Shown: in pieces, positions 8,502-17,213 of the stretch | Layout: each line of letters begins with the position of its first letter | Numbering within the stretch: the stretch's first letter is position 1 | Assembly: GCA_963838385.1 (NCBI GenBank) | Contig: CAWIRE010000001.1 | Coordinates: 620,001-684,000, forward strand | Direction: 5' to 3' | DNA length: 64,000 bases | DNA from: DAHUYF01 sp963838385 | Lineage (GTDB): Bacteria; Pseudomonadota; Alphaproteobacteria; ATCC43930; CGMCC-115725 | Notes under the pieces: model-generated | Seen by the model: the letters and a program-made list of their open reading frames with translations, nothing else | The model's database searches: none | What the model was told of the DNA's origin: nothing | Translations under genes and position numbers: made by a program

Positions 8502-8921
8502 TCACGCAGTTGGGCGCGAAACCGCCTCGACCACTTCGCCGGTCAGTTCGTGCGACGCATGGAGAGCAAGATCCCCGAGCGACAGGATGCCAACCATCCG
8601 CTTCTTCCGGTTGAGCACGGGCAGGCGGTGGATCTGCTTCTTCTCCATGAGCTGTGCGGCTTCGGCCACTTCCTGGTCGTCAAAGCAATAGCTGATGCCC
8701 TTTGACATCGCATCGGCGATCGTCGTCCTGGCGGGATTGCGTCCGTTCGCTACGGCGCGGCAGATGATGTCGCGATCGGTGATCATTCCAACCAGCCGAT
8801 CGTCCTTCCCGACGGGGAGGCAGCCGACGTTGAGGTCGCGCATCTTCTTGGCGGCCTGGTTCAGCGGCAGATCGGGGCCGACCCAGGTCACCTCTGTCGA
8901 CATGATTTCTTTGACTTGCAT
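8502..8921 (-). CDS. CBS-pair protein
   Basis: 139 residues consisting of little more than two CBS motifs (about residues 7-60 and 71-125), with VGMITDRDIICRAV and MVGILSLGDLALHA marking the end of each. CBS pairs bind adenine nucleotides (AMP, ATP, NADH or SAM) and act as energy sensors. Stand-alone pairs of this size resemble hypoxic response protein 1 of mycobacteria. It is the first gene of a likely operon with malic enzyme and a BON protein, and the FNR-type box at 9077-9090 lies 156 bp upstream. Ligand unknown. Confidence 0.88.
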   Translation of the reverse strand: MQVKEIMSTEVTWVGPDLPLNQAAKKMRDLNVGCLPVGKDDRLVGMITDRDIICRAVANGRNPARTTIADAMSKGISYCFDDQEVAEAAQLMEKKQIHRLPVLNRKKRMVGILSLGDLALHASHELTGEVVEAVSRPTA

Positions 8922-9340
8922 CTTTTCCTCCGGTTTTTGTGGATCCGCCCGGCCATGCAGGCACCTCTTTCGGTGCGGGCGACGCTCCGAGATGCACGCG
9001 GCTACGTATATTGCGCGACCGTCACGCTGCGATCTCCCGCACGCCGTAATGCTGTTACCTTTCTCGTATCGTCGCGTTGATCCACATCAATGAGCGGCCG
9101 TGCCAATCGTTCTCCACTGGCGGGCGACAGCGGCAACAAATTGGACGCCCGAGGGGTTCGCATGGAGTCGCGCATCGCCTCACCTAGCCTTGCTGCGACG
9201 CTTCTGCCGGGCGTGACGGTAGGCGGAACCGCCAACGCGTCCGCGCGAGCCATCGGCGACCCCGAAGCCGGTTGGTGGCGTATCTTGAAACGCTTGCGTG
9301 ACCCTGAATCGTTTCTTGGAGCTGGCCCATCACCGACCAC
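8922..9340. other. Intergenic region with an FNR-type box
   Basis: 419 bp between the divergent CBS and PhoU genes. It contains the FNR-type box at 9077-9090. A plus-strand frame of 84 codons (9090-9344) has no recognisable similarity and begins inside the box region, so I do not call it as a gene. Confidence 0.5.
9077..9090. promoter_or_regulatory. FNR-type box
   Basis: TTGATCCACATCAA, between the divergent CBS operon and phoU-like gene; both half-sites are perfect. Confidence 0.78.
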
Positions 9341-10036
9341 GTGATCACGCAGTATGAGGAGGAGCTCGGTCACCTTCGGCAGATGGTGATCAGCATGGGC
9401 ACGCTCGCCGCCGAGCAGCTCGAGGCCGTCGTCTGCGCTACCGAGCAGCCAGATGCCGCGCTTGCGGCCGGAGTCATCGAGCGCGAGCCGGATGCCGATC
9501 GGCTGGAGCACCAGATCGATGGGCTGGTCATTCGACTGCTGGCCCTGCGGCAGCCGGTGGCAATCGATTTGCGCAAGATCCTGTCGGCGCTGCAGATCGC
9601 CAAGGAACTTCAGCGGATTTGCGACTACGCCGCGAACATGGCGAAGCGCCTGACCGTTTTGGGCGATACCGCTATCGAGACAAGGCCGATGCTCGCGGCG
9701 CTCGGCCGCTTCGCGGCGGCGATGGTCAAAGACGCGATGCAAGCCTACGCCACCGAAGACGCCCGCAAAGCCCAGGAGGTGTGGGGACGCGATCGAGAGC
9801 TCGACGCCATGTACACCACTCTCTTTCATGATCTGATCCTCTTCATGATCAAAGATTCGCGTCGCATCGCGGCGGGAACGCACTTGATGTTCATGGCACG
9901 CGATGTCGAGCGGATCGGCGATCGAGCGACAAACATCGCGGAAGCGGTGCGCTATCTTGTCAGCGGCATTCCAGTGGAGGAAGAGCGGCCGAAGGCGGAT
10001 GCGACGAAGTCGATGATGGTGTCGCCGAAGTCGTGA
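9341..10036 (+). CDS. PhoU-family phosphate regulator
   Basis: 231 residues, all-helical, with the two three-helix bundles of PhoU and the metal-binding patterns ELQRICDYAANMAKR and RDVERIGDRATNIAE, one per repeat. PhoU proteins link the Pst phosphate transporter to PhoR/PhoB signalling and promote persistence. No pst genes are nearby, so this is an orphan copy. The start is uncertain: GTG at 9341 has a weak ribosome site, and the upstream codons (PITDH) resemble the usual PhoU N-terminus but contain no normal start codon. It sits divergent from the CBS operon around the box at 9077-9090. Confidence 0.9.
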   Translation: MITQYEEELGHLRQMVISMGTLAAEQLEAVVCATEQPDAALAAGVIEREPDADRLEHQIDGLVIRLLALRQPVAIDLRKILSALQIAKELQRICDYAANMAKRLTVLGDTAIETRPMLAALGRFAAAMVKDAMQAYATEDARKAQEVWGRDRELDAMYTTLFHDLILFMIKDSRRIAAGTHLMFMARDVERIGDRATNIAEAVRYLVSGIPVEEERPKADATKSMMVSPKS

Positions 10037-10219
10037 CGCGCCGACTATTCCGTTCGATTGGATCCTGCGACGCCCGCAGAGGCATGTGCGTGATAGCGGC
10101 CCCCCAACGCGCGGCGAAGCGATGTGGCGGGATATCTGAATGACATGCTGCTGTTACCGCGAAGGTCGCAAGTGAAGGCGCCGGAGCCCCGCCGCAGCAG
10201 CCCAGCGCGGGAGGCATCG

Positions 10220-11521
10220 ATGCGACAATCCGATATTCGGATCAAAATCGGGTCGCTGCGACCTGGAGATGCTGGTGCCGTTGAGATCGTCGAGCGAAAG
10301 GGAATTGGCCACCCCGACACGATCTGCGACGCCCTTGCCGAGACCGCCAGCCTGGCGCTGTGTCAGCTTTACCGCGACAGCGCGGGCACAATCCTCCACC
10401 ATAACGTGGACAAGGTGCTGCTTCGCGGCGGCGCGGCGCGGCCCGCGTTCGGCGGCGGTCGAGTGGTCGAGCCGATCGAGATCTTCATCGCCGGGCGGGC
10501 AACACGCCATTTCAGGGGCGCCGACTTGCCGGTCGAACAGCGCGTCGAGCAGGCATGCCGGTCATGGCTGCACAACCATCTCCGCTACCTTGACGCCGAT
10601 GCTCACGTCAAGTTGCACATGCTGCTGCGTCCCTCCTCAGACGCGCTGGTCGAGCTGTTCCTGCGGCGGCAAGGGGCCGGCGTCGCGCTGGCGAACGACA
10701 CGTCTTTCGGCGTCGGCTACGCGCCGCTGAGTCCTCTGGAAAGGGCGGTTTATGCCGTGGAACGCCATCTCGCCGCGCTCGGCCTCAAGGCGGCTCACCC
10801 GGAAATCGGCGAGGATACGAAGGTCATGGGCGTGCGCAGTGATCATGGGGCGCGCCTAACGGTCGCGCTGGCCTTCGTCGGCTCGAAACTCTCCAGTGCC
10901 GAGGACTATCTCGCCAAGAAAGCCGCCCTGCGAGATGGGCTGAGCGCGGTCGCGAGCGGGGTCCTCGGATCGGAAGCATCGGTGGAGATTAACACCGCCG
11001 ACGCGCCGCCCGACGGCCTTTATCTGACCGTGACGGGCACGTCGGCGGAGGCAGGGGACGATGGCGAGGCCGGTCGCGGCAATCGCACCAACGGCCTGAT
11101 CACGCCCTATCGGCCAATGACCATGGAATGTGTTGCCGGCAAGAACCCCGTGAACCACGTCGGCAAGCTCTATAACCTCGCGGCGGGTCTCATCGCCGAA
11201 GACATCGTCCGAATGGTCGGTGAGGTTACGGCAGCGGAATGCTATCTCGTCAGTCAAATAGGCCAGCCGATCGACCGGCCGCAAGTGGTCGACCTGCACG
11301 TGCGCTTGGACCACGGCGCTTCCTTGGCAGCGATACGCCTGCGACTTGAGGAAATAGCAGTGGCCCAGCTGAAGCGTATCGGGCATTTCGCCGATGACTT
11401 GCTGGAGGGCCGGATCGGCTTCAATTGCTATCCGTTGCGAATGCCGAGGGAAGCCGACGACGCTGGAATGGCGGTACCATCGCTTCCTTACGTCTCCGGA
11501 GCCGCCCGCGATCGCCGATAG
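10220..11521 (+). CDS. Archaeal-type methionine adenosyltransferase
   Basis: 433 residues from the ATG at 10220 (GGAGG four bases upstream). It makes S-adenosylmethionine from methionine and ATP. It belongs to the archaeal-type MAT family (COG1812), not to bacterial MetK: VERKGIGHPDTICDALAE, HHNVDKVLLRGG, GVRSDHGARLTVALAFV, NTADAPPDGLYLTVTGTSAE with RGNRTNGLITPYRPM and GKNPVNHVGKLYN are its landmark segments. The organism should also carry a housekeeping metK elsewhere, so this is probably an auxiliary enzyme. Its last 34 bp overlap the convergent CheR-type methyltransferase gene, an AdoMet user, which is a suggestive pairing. Confidence 0.9.
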   Translation: MRQSDIRIKIGSLRPGDAGAVEIVERKGIGHPDTICDALAETASLALCQLYRDSAGTILHHNVDKVLLRGGAARPAFGGGRVVEPIEIFIAGRATRHFRGADLPVEQRVEQACRSWLHNHLRYLDADAHVKLHMLLRPSSDALVELFLRRQGAGVALANDTSFGVGYAPLSPLERAVYAVERHLAALGLKAAHPEIGEDTKVMGVRSDHGARLTVALAFVGSKLSSAEDYLAKKAALRDGLSAVASGVLGSEASVEINTADAPPDGLYLTVTGTSAEAGDDGEAGRGNRTNGLITPYRPMTMECVAGKNPVNHVGKLYNLAAGLIAEDIVRMVGEVTAAECYLVSQIGQPIDRPQVVDLHVRLDHGASLAAIRLRLEEIAVAQLKRIGHFADDLLEGRIGFNCYPLRMPREADDAGMAVPSLPYVSGAARDRR

Positions 11522-12324
11522 ATCGGCAGGCTATGGCCGATGACGGTAAGGTCCAAGCCCTCGGCCGGCAGCGTCTCGTGCGTTCCGAGCACGAGAAAGC
11601 CCTGCGGCACAAGACGCTCGATCAACTCCCTCAACAGACGGCGCTGCAGGGTTTCGTCGAAGTACGTAAAAACGAGGTTTCGACACAGGATGAGGTCGAA
11701 CGGACCGTCGGGCATGGAGCTGCGGATGTCCTGCATCAGGAACCGTACGTCTTGCCGGAACTCGGGAAGAAGGCACAGAGAGGGACCGGAACGCACGAAG
11801 GCGCGCGCGATCCACTCCGGCGGCAGATCCTTCAGCAAGCTCCGTGCGTAGCAAGCCGCTTTTGCCCGACGCAGCATCGTCTCGTCGCTGTCCGTGGCAA
11901 CCACGGCGAGCCCGAGCCTCGGCCGGTCGGCCGCAAGGGTAAGTCGCCACAGCAGCGCGAGGGTGTACGGCTCCTCTCCGGAGGCGCAGCCGGCGCTCCA
12001 GCAGCGCAAGACGGCGTCGCCGCGGCAGGTGGCGGCGTCGGCGGCCGTGGGAAGTACCTGCCGACCGATCACATCGAATACGTGGCGGTCGCGATAGAAC
12101 CGCGAGATGGGGATGCGGCACATCGCATCGAGCCGCGCCCATTCACAAGGCTGCCGAAGCAAAAGCGCGCGGTAGGCGTCGAGATCGGCAATCCCAAGTT
12201 CCGCAAGCCGCCGATAGAGGCGCTTGCGCACAACCCGACGCACCTTGCGGTAACCCTGCCAGCGTAAGCCAAGCTCGGCCAGACACCATTTCAGAAACGC
12301 GATCCAAGCTTGATCTGGGACCAT
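11488..12324 (-). CDS. CheR-type methyltransferase
   Basis: 278 residues with the CheR architecture: an N-terminal helical domain (RKVRRVVRKRLYRRL) and an AdoMet-binding Rossmann domain with CWSAGCASGEEPYTLA, VVATDSDETML and DLILCRNLVFTYF. CheR enzymes methylate glutamates of chemoreceptors, but no chemotaxis genes are nearby, and a protein of this type could have another substrate. Its 3' end overlaps the archaeal-type MAT gene by 34 bp in convergent orientation. No FNR-type box is visible upstream. Confidence 0.85.
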   Translation of the reverse strand: MVPDQAWIAFLKWCLAELGLRWQGYRKVRRVVRKRLYRRLAELGIADLDAYRALLLRQPCEWARLDAMCRIPISRFYRDRHVFDVIGRQVLPTAADAATCRGDAVLRCWSAGCASGEEPYTLALLWRLTLAADRPRLGLAVVATDSDETMLRRAKAACYARSLLKDLPPEWIARAFVRSGPSLCLLPEFRQDVRFLMQDIRSSMPDGPFDLILCRNLVFTYFDETLQRRLLRELIERLVPQGFLVLGTHETLPAEGLDLTVIGHSLPIYRRSRAAPET

Positions 12325-12379
12325 GAGACCAGAACTCCCAAAGGTCCGCCGCCGCGCCGGAACGTGGCCGCCTTGTTCT

Positions 12380-13057
12380 TTAAGCCAAATACGCGGCGAC
12401 GATGCCGGAGAGCACGATGCCGTCGAAGGTGCCGGCCCCGCCGATGCTGACTACGCCGGATCCGATCTTTTCCACGTCCCCCAAGTGAAGCAGGTCGGCG
12501 CCTACGAGCGGGCCGGCAATGCCGGCGATGAAGGCCGTCGGCGGCGCCTGATCGGGCGCGAACAGCAGCGCCAAGCTGGCAGCAACCAACGCAGGCGCCA
12601 GACTCGGCAGTGCAATACCAACCCCCGCCACCGGCCGTGCCAGGAAATAGCAGATGACGATGTTGATGCCCGAAGCAACACCAACCGCGCCCAGCAGACG
12701 GGGATCAAGGACGACAAGATGGACGCCCTCGTAAACGGCCACTGCCAGCGGGATCAGGCAGCCGCCCATATTGACGGCGAGAACGGTTTCCCGGCGAACG
12801 CGCCGCAGCTCCGGCCAGAAGTCGAGGAGCCCGTAGACGGCGAGCGGGTGGACCGCGCGCGTGGCGACGTGTTGTATGCGCTTGATGGGAATGTTGACGA
12901 AGCCGCCAAGAACGACGCCGATCACCAGCAGCAATGCGCTCGTACCGCTGAGGTGCAGCTTGGCCAGGCTGACGACCAACAGCTGCGCGAAAACGAGCGG
13001 CAGCAGCGCAAGCAGGAGGAACGAGGCGAGGAGCGATAACCAGATGAGCACGACCAT
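12380..13057 (-). CDS. DUF1614 integral membrane protein
   Basis: About 225 residues with six or so hydrophobic segments. I choose the ATG at 13057 because GAGGAG lies eight bases upstream; ATGs at 13063 and 13075 are poorly spaced. Conserved DUF1614 elements seen: GGFVNIPI near the second helix, NMGGCLIPLAV, and the C-terminal GSGVVSIGGAGTFDGI. The family is uncharacterised. The glycine-rich conserved membrane motifs suggest a transporter or channel-like role (inference only). It is 14 bp from the groEL 3' end on the same strand and may be expressed with groEL. Confidence 0.85.
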   Translation of the reverse strand: MVVLIWLSLLASFLLLALLPLVFAQLLVVSLAKLHLSGTSALLLVIGVVLGGFVNIPIKRIQHVATRAVHPLAVYGLLDFWPELRRVRRETVLAVNMGGCLIPLAVAVYEGVHLVVLDPRLLGAVGVASGINIVICYFLARPVAGVGIALPSLAPALVAASLALLFAPDQAPPTAFIAGIAGPLVGADLLHLGDVEKIGSGVVSIGGAGTFDGIVLSGIVAAYLA

Positions 13058-13088
13058 CGCCATCACTCCTCGCATGGGCTGATATTAC

Positions 13089-14711
13089 TTAGATCGACAT
13101 TTCCGGTTCCGTCTCCCGCTCTTTCTTGGCCTCGGGAACTTCGGTCATCGTGGCTTCCGTCAGCAGCAGGACGCTGGCCACCGAGACGGCGTTCTCAAGC
13201 GCGACCCGCACGACCTTCGTCGGATCGATGATGCCGGCTTCGACCAGGTCGACATATTCCTTGCGCCCGGCATCAAAGCCGTAGTTTCCTTTGCCGTCGA
13301 GCATGCGAGCGACGACGACGCCGCCATCGGCCGCCGAGTTTTCCGCGATCTGACGGGTTGGCGCCTCAAGCGCGCGCTTGAGGATCTGCACGCCCGTCCT
13401 TTCGTCCCCCTCGCAATTCGTCTCCTCGTGCGCCACCGCCTCAATGCAGCGCAACAGCGCCAACCCGCCGCCGGGAACGACCCCCTCGGCTACCGCGGCC
13501 TTGGTCGCGCTGATCGCGTCGTCCAGGGCCTCCTTCTTCGATTTCATCTCGGCTTCCGACGGCGCTCCGACGCGCACGACCGCCACGCCGCCGGCGAGTT
13601 TTGCCAGACGCTCCTGCAGCTTCTCGCGGTCATAGTCGCTGGTGCTCTTCTCGATCTCGTGCCTGATCTGCCCGATGCGACCGTCGATCTCCTTCCGCGA
13701 CCCTGCGCCGCCGATGATCGTCGTGTTGTCCTTGTCGACCACGACGCGTTTCGCGCGGCCAAGCTGCTCAAGACTTGCACGCTCCAGCTTGAGGCCCAGC
13801 TCCTCCGAAACCAGCTGCCCGCCGGTCAACACCGCCATGTCCTGCAACATCGCCTTGCGGCGCTCGCCGAAGCCCGGAGCCTTGACCGCACAGCTCTTGA
13901 GCGTGCCGCGGATCTGATTGACGATCAATGTCGCAAGCGCCTCACCCTCGACATCCTCGGCCACCATCAGCAACGGCTTCCCCGCCTTTACCACCTGCTC
14001 GAGCAGCGGGATCATGTCATTGAGGGCGCCTATCTTGCGATCCGACAGCAGGATAAGGCAATCCTCCATCACGGCTTCCATCTTTTCGGGATTCGTGATG
14101 AAGTAGGGAGACAGAAATCCTCGGTCGAACTGCATGCCTTCGACGACGTCAAGGACCGTCTCCGTCGTCTTGGCTTCTTCGACCGTGATCACGCCCTCAT
14201 TGCCGACTTTGTCCATGGCGTCCGCCACGAGCTCGCCGATCGCGGGATCGTTGTGCGCCGAGATCGCGGCGACCTGAGCCTTCTCCTTGCGCGTCGACAC
14301 CGGCCGCGACAGAGCCTTCAACGCCTCGATTGCGCGCTTGGCCGCCCGATCCAGGCCGCGCTTGATCTCGATGGCACTCGCGCCGGCGACGACGTTGCGC
14401 ACGCCGTCCGCGAAAATCGCATGCGCCAGGATCGTGGCCGTGCTGGTGCCGTCGCCCACCATCTCCCCGGTCTTTTCCGCCGCCTGGCGCAGCATGCGGG
14501 CGCCAAGATTCTCTTCGGGGTCTCTAAGATCGAATTCCTTGGCGATCGTCACGCCGTCGTTGCAGACGAGTGGCGCCCCCCATTTCCTCTCTATCAGGAC
14601 CGCCTTCGACCGGGGTCCCAGCGTGACGCGGATGGCGTCGACAAGCTGTGTAGCGCCACGCAGAATCTTTTCACGCGCGGCGGAGCGGAATAAGACCTGC
14701 TTGTGCGCCAT
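13089..14711 (-). CDS. groL: Solitary GroEL-type chaperonin (60 kDa)
   Basis: 540 residues, full length. The ATP-binding motif GDGTSTATILA (usually GDGTTTAT), VTLGPRSKAVLIE, the apical-domain segment and PGGGLALLR are all in place. Unusual points are the absence of a groES gene next to it and of the C-terminal Gly-Gly-Met tail; the protein ends in a charged ETEPEMSI instead. It is 170 bp downstream of the hsp20 gene, and both could be driven from the perfect FNR-type box at 15568. It is probably a second, condition-specific chaperonin that borrows the housekeeping GroES (inference). Confidence 0.93.
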   Translation of the reverse strand: MAHKQVLFRSAAREKILRGATQLVDAIRVTLGPRSKAVLIERKWGAPLVCNDGVTIAKEFDLRDPEENLGARMLRQAAEKTGEMVGDGTSTATILAHAIFADGVRNVVAGASAIEIKRGLDRAAKRAIEALKALSRPVSTRKEKAQVAAISAHNDPAIGELVADAMDKVGNEGVITVEEAKTTETVLDVVEGMQFDRGFLSPYFITNPEKMEAVMEDCLILLSDRKIGALNDMIPLLEQVVKAGKPLLMVAEDVEGEALATLIVNQIRGTLKSCAVKAPGFGERRKAMLQDMAVLTGGQLVSEELGLKLERASLEQLGRAKRVVVDKDNTTIIGGAGSRKEIDGRIGQIRHEIEKSTSDYDREKLQERLAKLAGGVAVVRVGAPSEAEMKSKKEALDDAISATKAAVAEGVVPGGGLALLRCIEAVAHEETNCEGDERTGVQILKRALEAPTRQIAENSAADGGVVVARMLDGKGNYGFDAGRKEYVDLVEAGIIDPTKVVRVALENAVSVASVLLLTEATMTEVPEAKKERETEPEMSI

Positions 14712-14881
14712 TGAAGGACCTTTTCGATCTCAGATACAAATAGCGTCGAAGGCGTCATCATTACGCGCCTCCGACGCAGATAGCCTAGCGCCGTCGCGTT
14801 GTCCTCCGGCGATGCCGCGACGGCACCTGATCCCAATGGGCTGCGTCGACAACCAGAGGCGAGGACAGCCCTCCCCGCCCG

Positions 14882-15451
14882 TCACTCTGCCTTGACGTCG
14901 ATCTTCTTCTGCTGTTTCTGCGCCTCCGCTGTCTTCGGCAGCGTCAGGGTGAGGATGCCGTTCTTGAAAGAGGCGACGATCTTGTCACGGTCGACGCCGC
15001 TGGGCAGCGCGAGGGAGCGTTGGACCGACCCGTAGCGCCGCTCGGAAAAGAAATAATTTTTTGTCTGCTCCTTCTTCTCCTCGCGCTTCTCGCCCTTGAT
15101 CGTCACCATGTCACCGGATACGGTAACGTCTATGTCCTTTTCGCTCATTCCCGGCATCTCGGCCGTGAGGCGAAAGGCCGCGTCCTCCTCGACCAAGTCT
15201 ATGGCCGGCAAGGCTGCGCCGAAAGACGGGGCGAAGCGCCATAGGCGCTCCGGCTCGAAAGCTTGGCGCAATGTCGGCAGCGCGAGATTGCCGCGCCAAA
15301 ACTGGGCGAACATCCGATCCATCTCGTTGCGGAACGATTTCCAGCTGTCGAGCCCCGTCAGCCAGAAATTCTCAAGCGCAGCGGGCGGTGCGACGGCGGT
15401 TTCCTTTCCCTGCTTCGCCTCTTTCTTCACTTCGATTTCCGCTTCGGCCAT
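14882..15451 (-). CDS. Hsp20/alpha-crystallin small heat-shock protein
   Basis: 189 residues from the ATG at 15451 (AGGAG nine bases upstream; the longer frame has none). An N-terminal variable arm with Lys/Glu-rich residues precedes the alpha-crystallin domain (about residues 80-175), with LTAEMPGMSEKDIDV, the conserved A/G-x-L core in FKNGILTLTLPK and a C-terminal KKIDVKAE extension. Small heat-shock proteins hold unfolded clients in oligomers. A perfectly palindromic FNR-type box lies 117 bp upstream, and groEL follows downstream, which suggests an anaerobically induced chaperone operon. Confidence 0.92.
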   Translation of the reverse strand: MAEAEIEVKKEAKQGKETAVAPPAALENFWLTGLDSWKSFRNEMDRMFAQFWRGNLALPTLRQAFEPERLWRFAPSFGAALPAIDLVEEDAAFRLTAEMPGMSEKDIDVTVSGDMVTIKGEKREEKKEQTKNYFFSERRYGSVQRSLALPSGVDRDKIVASFKNGILTLTLPKTAEAQKQQKKIDVKAE

Positions 15452-16045
15452 GGCTTTGCGCTCCTTTAAGTCGGGAATCACGGGCGATCGGCGTCGCTGC
15501 CTGTTCGCACGCCGAGTGCGCGCCGCGACCAGATGAGAAACATTGGCGCCGATGCGACGGCGGCACGTTGATCTAGATCAAATCCGAGCTTCCCCGTCCT
15601 CCGCCAGCGCCTAGCAGGCACCTCCGACCGGCACGCCGCATGCCTCTCTGGCCGCTCGGGCTAAGGAGCCTACGCCAGAGGCTGAACGGGAGCGGCGACG
15701 CGAGGCTCGGCGCGGCGCCACGGTGGACGTCGACCTACTCCACAGAGCGGTCCCCGGCATTCAGACGCCCAGTAGCCTGGCCGCGCCGCAAGGAGGGCCG
15801 ATCTCGCCCGCCAGCGTCGAGCGCTATCTGCTATCTTATGAGCAAGTTCCTGCCGTGCCGGCGGACCTCGGCGGATGGGGCATCGTGGCGCTCGCGGAAC
15901 GGGTTCGCCGGCGCCGCGGCGAGCGGGAGACGGAGCGCGCATCACCGCGCCGTCGAGGGGCGGAAGCTAGTGCTTTCGCTTTTTCTGCGACGCACCGCGG
16001 AAAAGTCGCTTACTGTGAGCGCACAAACCAGCCGCGGAGGACACA
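15452..16045. other. Intergenic region with a perfect FNR-type box
   Basis: 594 bp between hsp20 (minus) and the gene at 16046 (plus). It contains the box at 15568-15581. Frames longer than 90 codons exist in 15640-16059 but show no domain, no good ribosome site and low-complexity arginine-rich translations, so I see no gene here. Confidence 0.5.
15568..15581. promoter_or_regulatory. FNR-type box, perfect palindrome
   Basis: TTGATCTAGATCAA, fully symmetrical, 117 bp upstream of the hsp20 start on the minus strand. It is the best match to the FNR/FixK consensus in the window. Confidence 0.85.
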
Positions 16046-16630
16046 ATGAGCCTCGCTGATATGACTTGGACGCGCGTTTCCGTCCATAGGGTGGTGGCGG
16101 AGTTCCTGCGGAACGAACCTCATCGGCTGGCGCTAACACTGTCGCCAGCATCACAGATTCGTTTGATGCCAATGATCGCGTCTCCCAATATCGGCGATCC
16201 GGCGGAGAATCATGCACGCCTTAGGTTGCTTTATTTGATCAGGCGGCAATTGATCGGAGAAATTCCGCCAGACACTCAATGGCATGAAGTCGGCAATCTC
16301 ACCGACAATGAGCTAACTGAGCTCCACGTAATCGCACGGTCGGGGTGGGACGCTCCAGGGCAAGACCACAACGAATTGCTCCGCGTGGCGGCAAGAATGC
16401 CTCGGTCGCTATTGGGTCCACCGTCCAACTGGCCCCCACCTATCCTTTGGGGGCACGAGAAGGCCGGACCGTTCACGATCCTCGAGGGAAACAATCGTCT
16501 GACCGCATACGCGTCTACCAGCCCGCACGCCCGGCTGGCGATTTCCGTACTTATTGGCTTGTCTCCTACGCCGTGTCATTTTCACATCTTCGATCCCAGC
16601 GCCTGGGTCGCAAACGACCTCTGGAAGTAG
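16046..16630 (+). CDS. Uncharacterised protein with EGNNRLTAY motif
   Basis: 194 residues with a good GGAGG site upstream. The C-terminal half contains ILWGHEKAGPFTILEGNNRL followed by TAY, which resembles the G-x-x-R loop of ParB/sulfiredoxin-like nucleotide-binding folds, but the similarity is too short to name a family. The N-terminal half is helical with no clear domain. Its base composition looks less GC-rich than its neighbours, suggesting separate acquisition. A 7-bp GGCCCCG/CGGGGCC hairpin at 16750-16778 downstream may terminate it. Function unknown. Confidence 0.55.
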   Translation: MSLADMTWTRVSVHRVVAEFLRNEPHRLALTLSPASQIRLMPMIASPNIGDPAENHARLRLLYLIRRQLIGEIPPDTQWHEVGNLTDNELTELHVIARSGWDAPGQDHNELLRVAARMPRSLLGPPSNWPPPILWGHEKAGPFTILEGNNRLTAYASTSPHARLAISVLIGLSPTPCHFHIFDPSAWVANDLWK

Positions 16631-16810
16631 TGCTGCTAAGGCTTTGCCACGCCGTCGCGCTTAGACCGGCGGGCAATGGACGCCGCGACAGGATTGCAGA
16701 ACTGACCTAGCGCAATCACCCGGACGGCGGTTGGCGATAACTTATGCACGGCCCCGATCCCAACGGAGAGACGGGGCCTTCGGCTCAAGTGACGAGAAGG
16801 ATATCGGCTC

Positions 16811-17041
16811 ATGAAGATGTTCGCCATCGAGGCCTACGCTGGCCCGCACACCACTGATGGTCCGATCGCTCGGTTCACAGTGCATGCACGGAGCGTCGGC
16901 GAAGCCGTCGATCTCGTCCGACGCAGCCCGCAGGGGGACCGTTTCGGCCGGTTCGAGGTGGTCGATGAATCGGCCGAGTTCAACGGCGGCGTCGCCGAAA
17001 TCATCAGGGAAAGTGAGGGTCCCTTCGAGCAGAAGCCATGA
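16811..17041 (+). CDS. Small uncharacterised protein
   Basis: 76 residues (MKMFAIEAYAGPHTTDG...) with an alpha/beta look: an N-terminal strand, GPIARFTVHARSVGEAVDLV and FGRFEVVDESAEF. A GAGAAGG stretch precedes the ATG. It overlaps, on the other strand, random extension of a truncated paralog, so it could be misassigned, but the charge and codon pattern are sensible for a real gene. No family recognised. Confidence 0.45.
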   Translation: MKMFAIEAYAGPHTTDGPIARFTVHARSVGEAVDLVRRSPQGDRFGRFEVVDESAEFNGGVAEIIRESEGPFEQKP

Positions 17042-17049
17042 TCCCCGGC

Positions 17050-17163
17050 CACGCGGACGCCCGTCGCGACCGCGGCGCGCGTCGCGGCATCGTCGATCCG
17101 GCCGACGATTTCGTCAATGTCGTCCTCGGTGATCAGGCGCTTCTGCTCGATCGAGCGCACCAC
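17050..17163 (-). pseudogene. Truncated copy of the EIVG/IATGA small-protein family (copy 3)
   Basis: The first ~38 codons (SIEQKRLITEDDIDEIVG, RIDDAATRAAVATG) match the N-terminal half of the intact protein at 20881-21141 (STEQKRSVTKEDIEEIVG, RLDDAATAAIIATG). After ATG the frame continues into unrelated sequence, and the EAYAWL helix is missing. It is therefore a decayed third copy of the family. Confidence 0.6.
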
Positions 17164-17213
17164 GGAGACGAGTTGCCGGCGCTAAAGCCCGACTGAGGAG
17201 CCGCCGTCCTGAA

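Noticed and set aside
9090..9344. An 84-codon frame ahead of the phoU-like gene
   Set aside because: No similarity, no good ribosome site, and it starts inside the FNR-type box; probably part of the untranslated leader.
11488..12324. A complete chemotaxis locus suggested by the CheR-type gene
   Set aside because: No cheA, cheB, cheW or receptor genes nearby, so I kept only the methyltransferase call.
15640..16059. Overlapping plus-strand frames of 108-139 codons between hsp20 and the gene at 16046
   Set aside because: Arg-rich low-complexity translations without start signals; chance frames in high-GC DNA.
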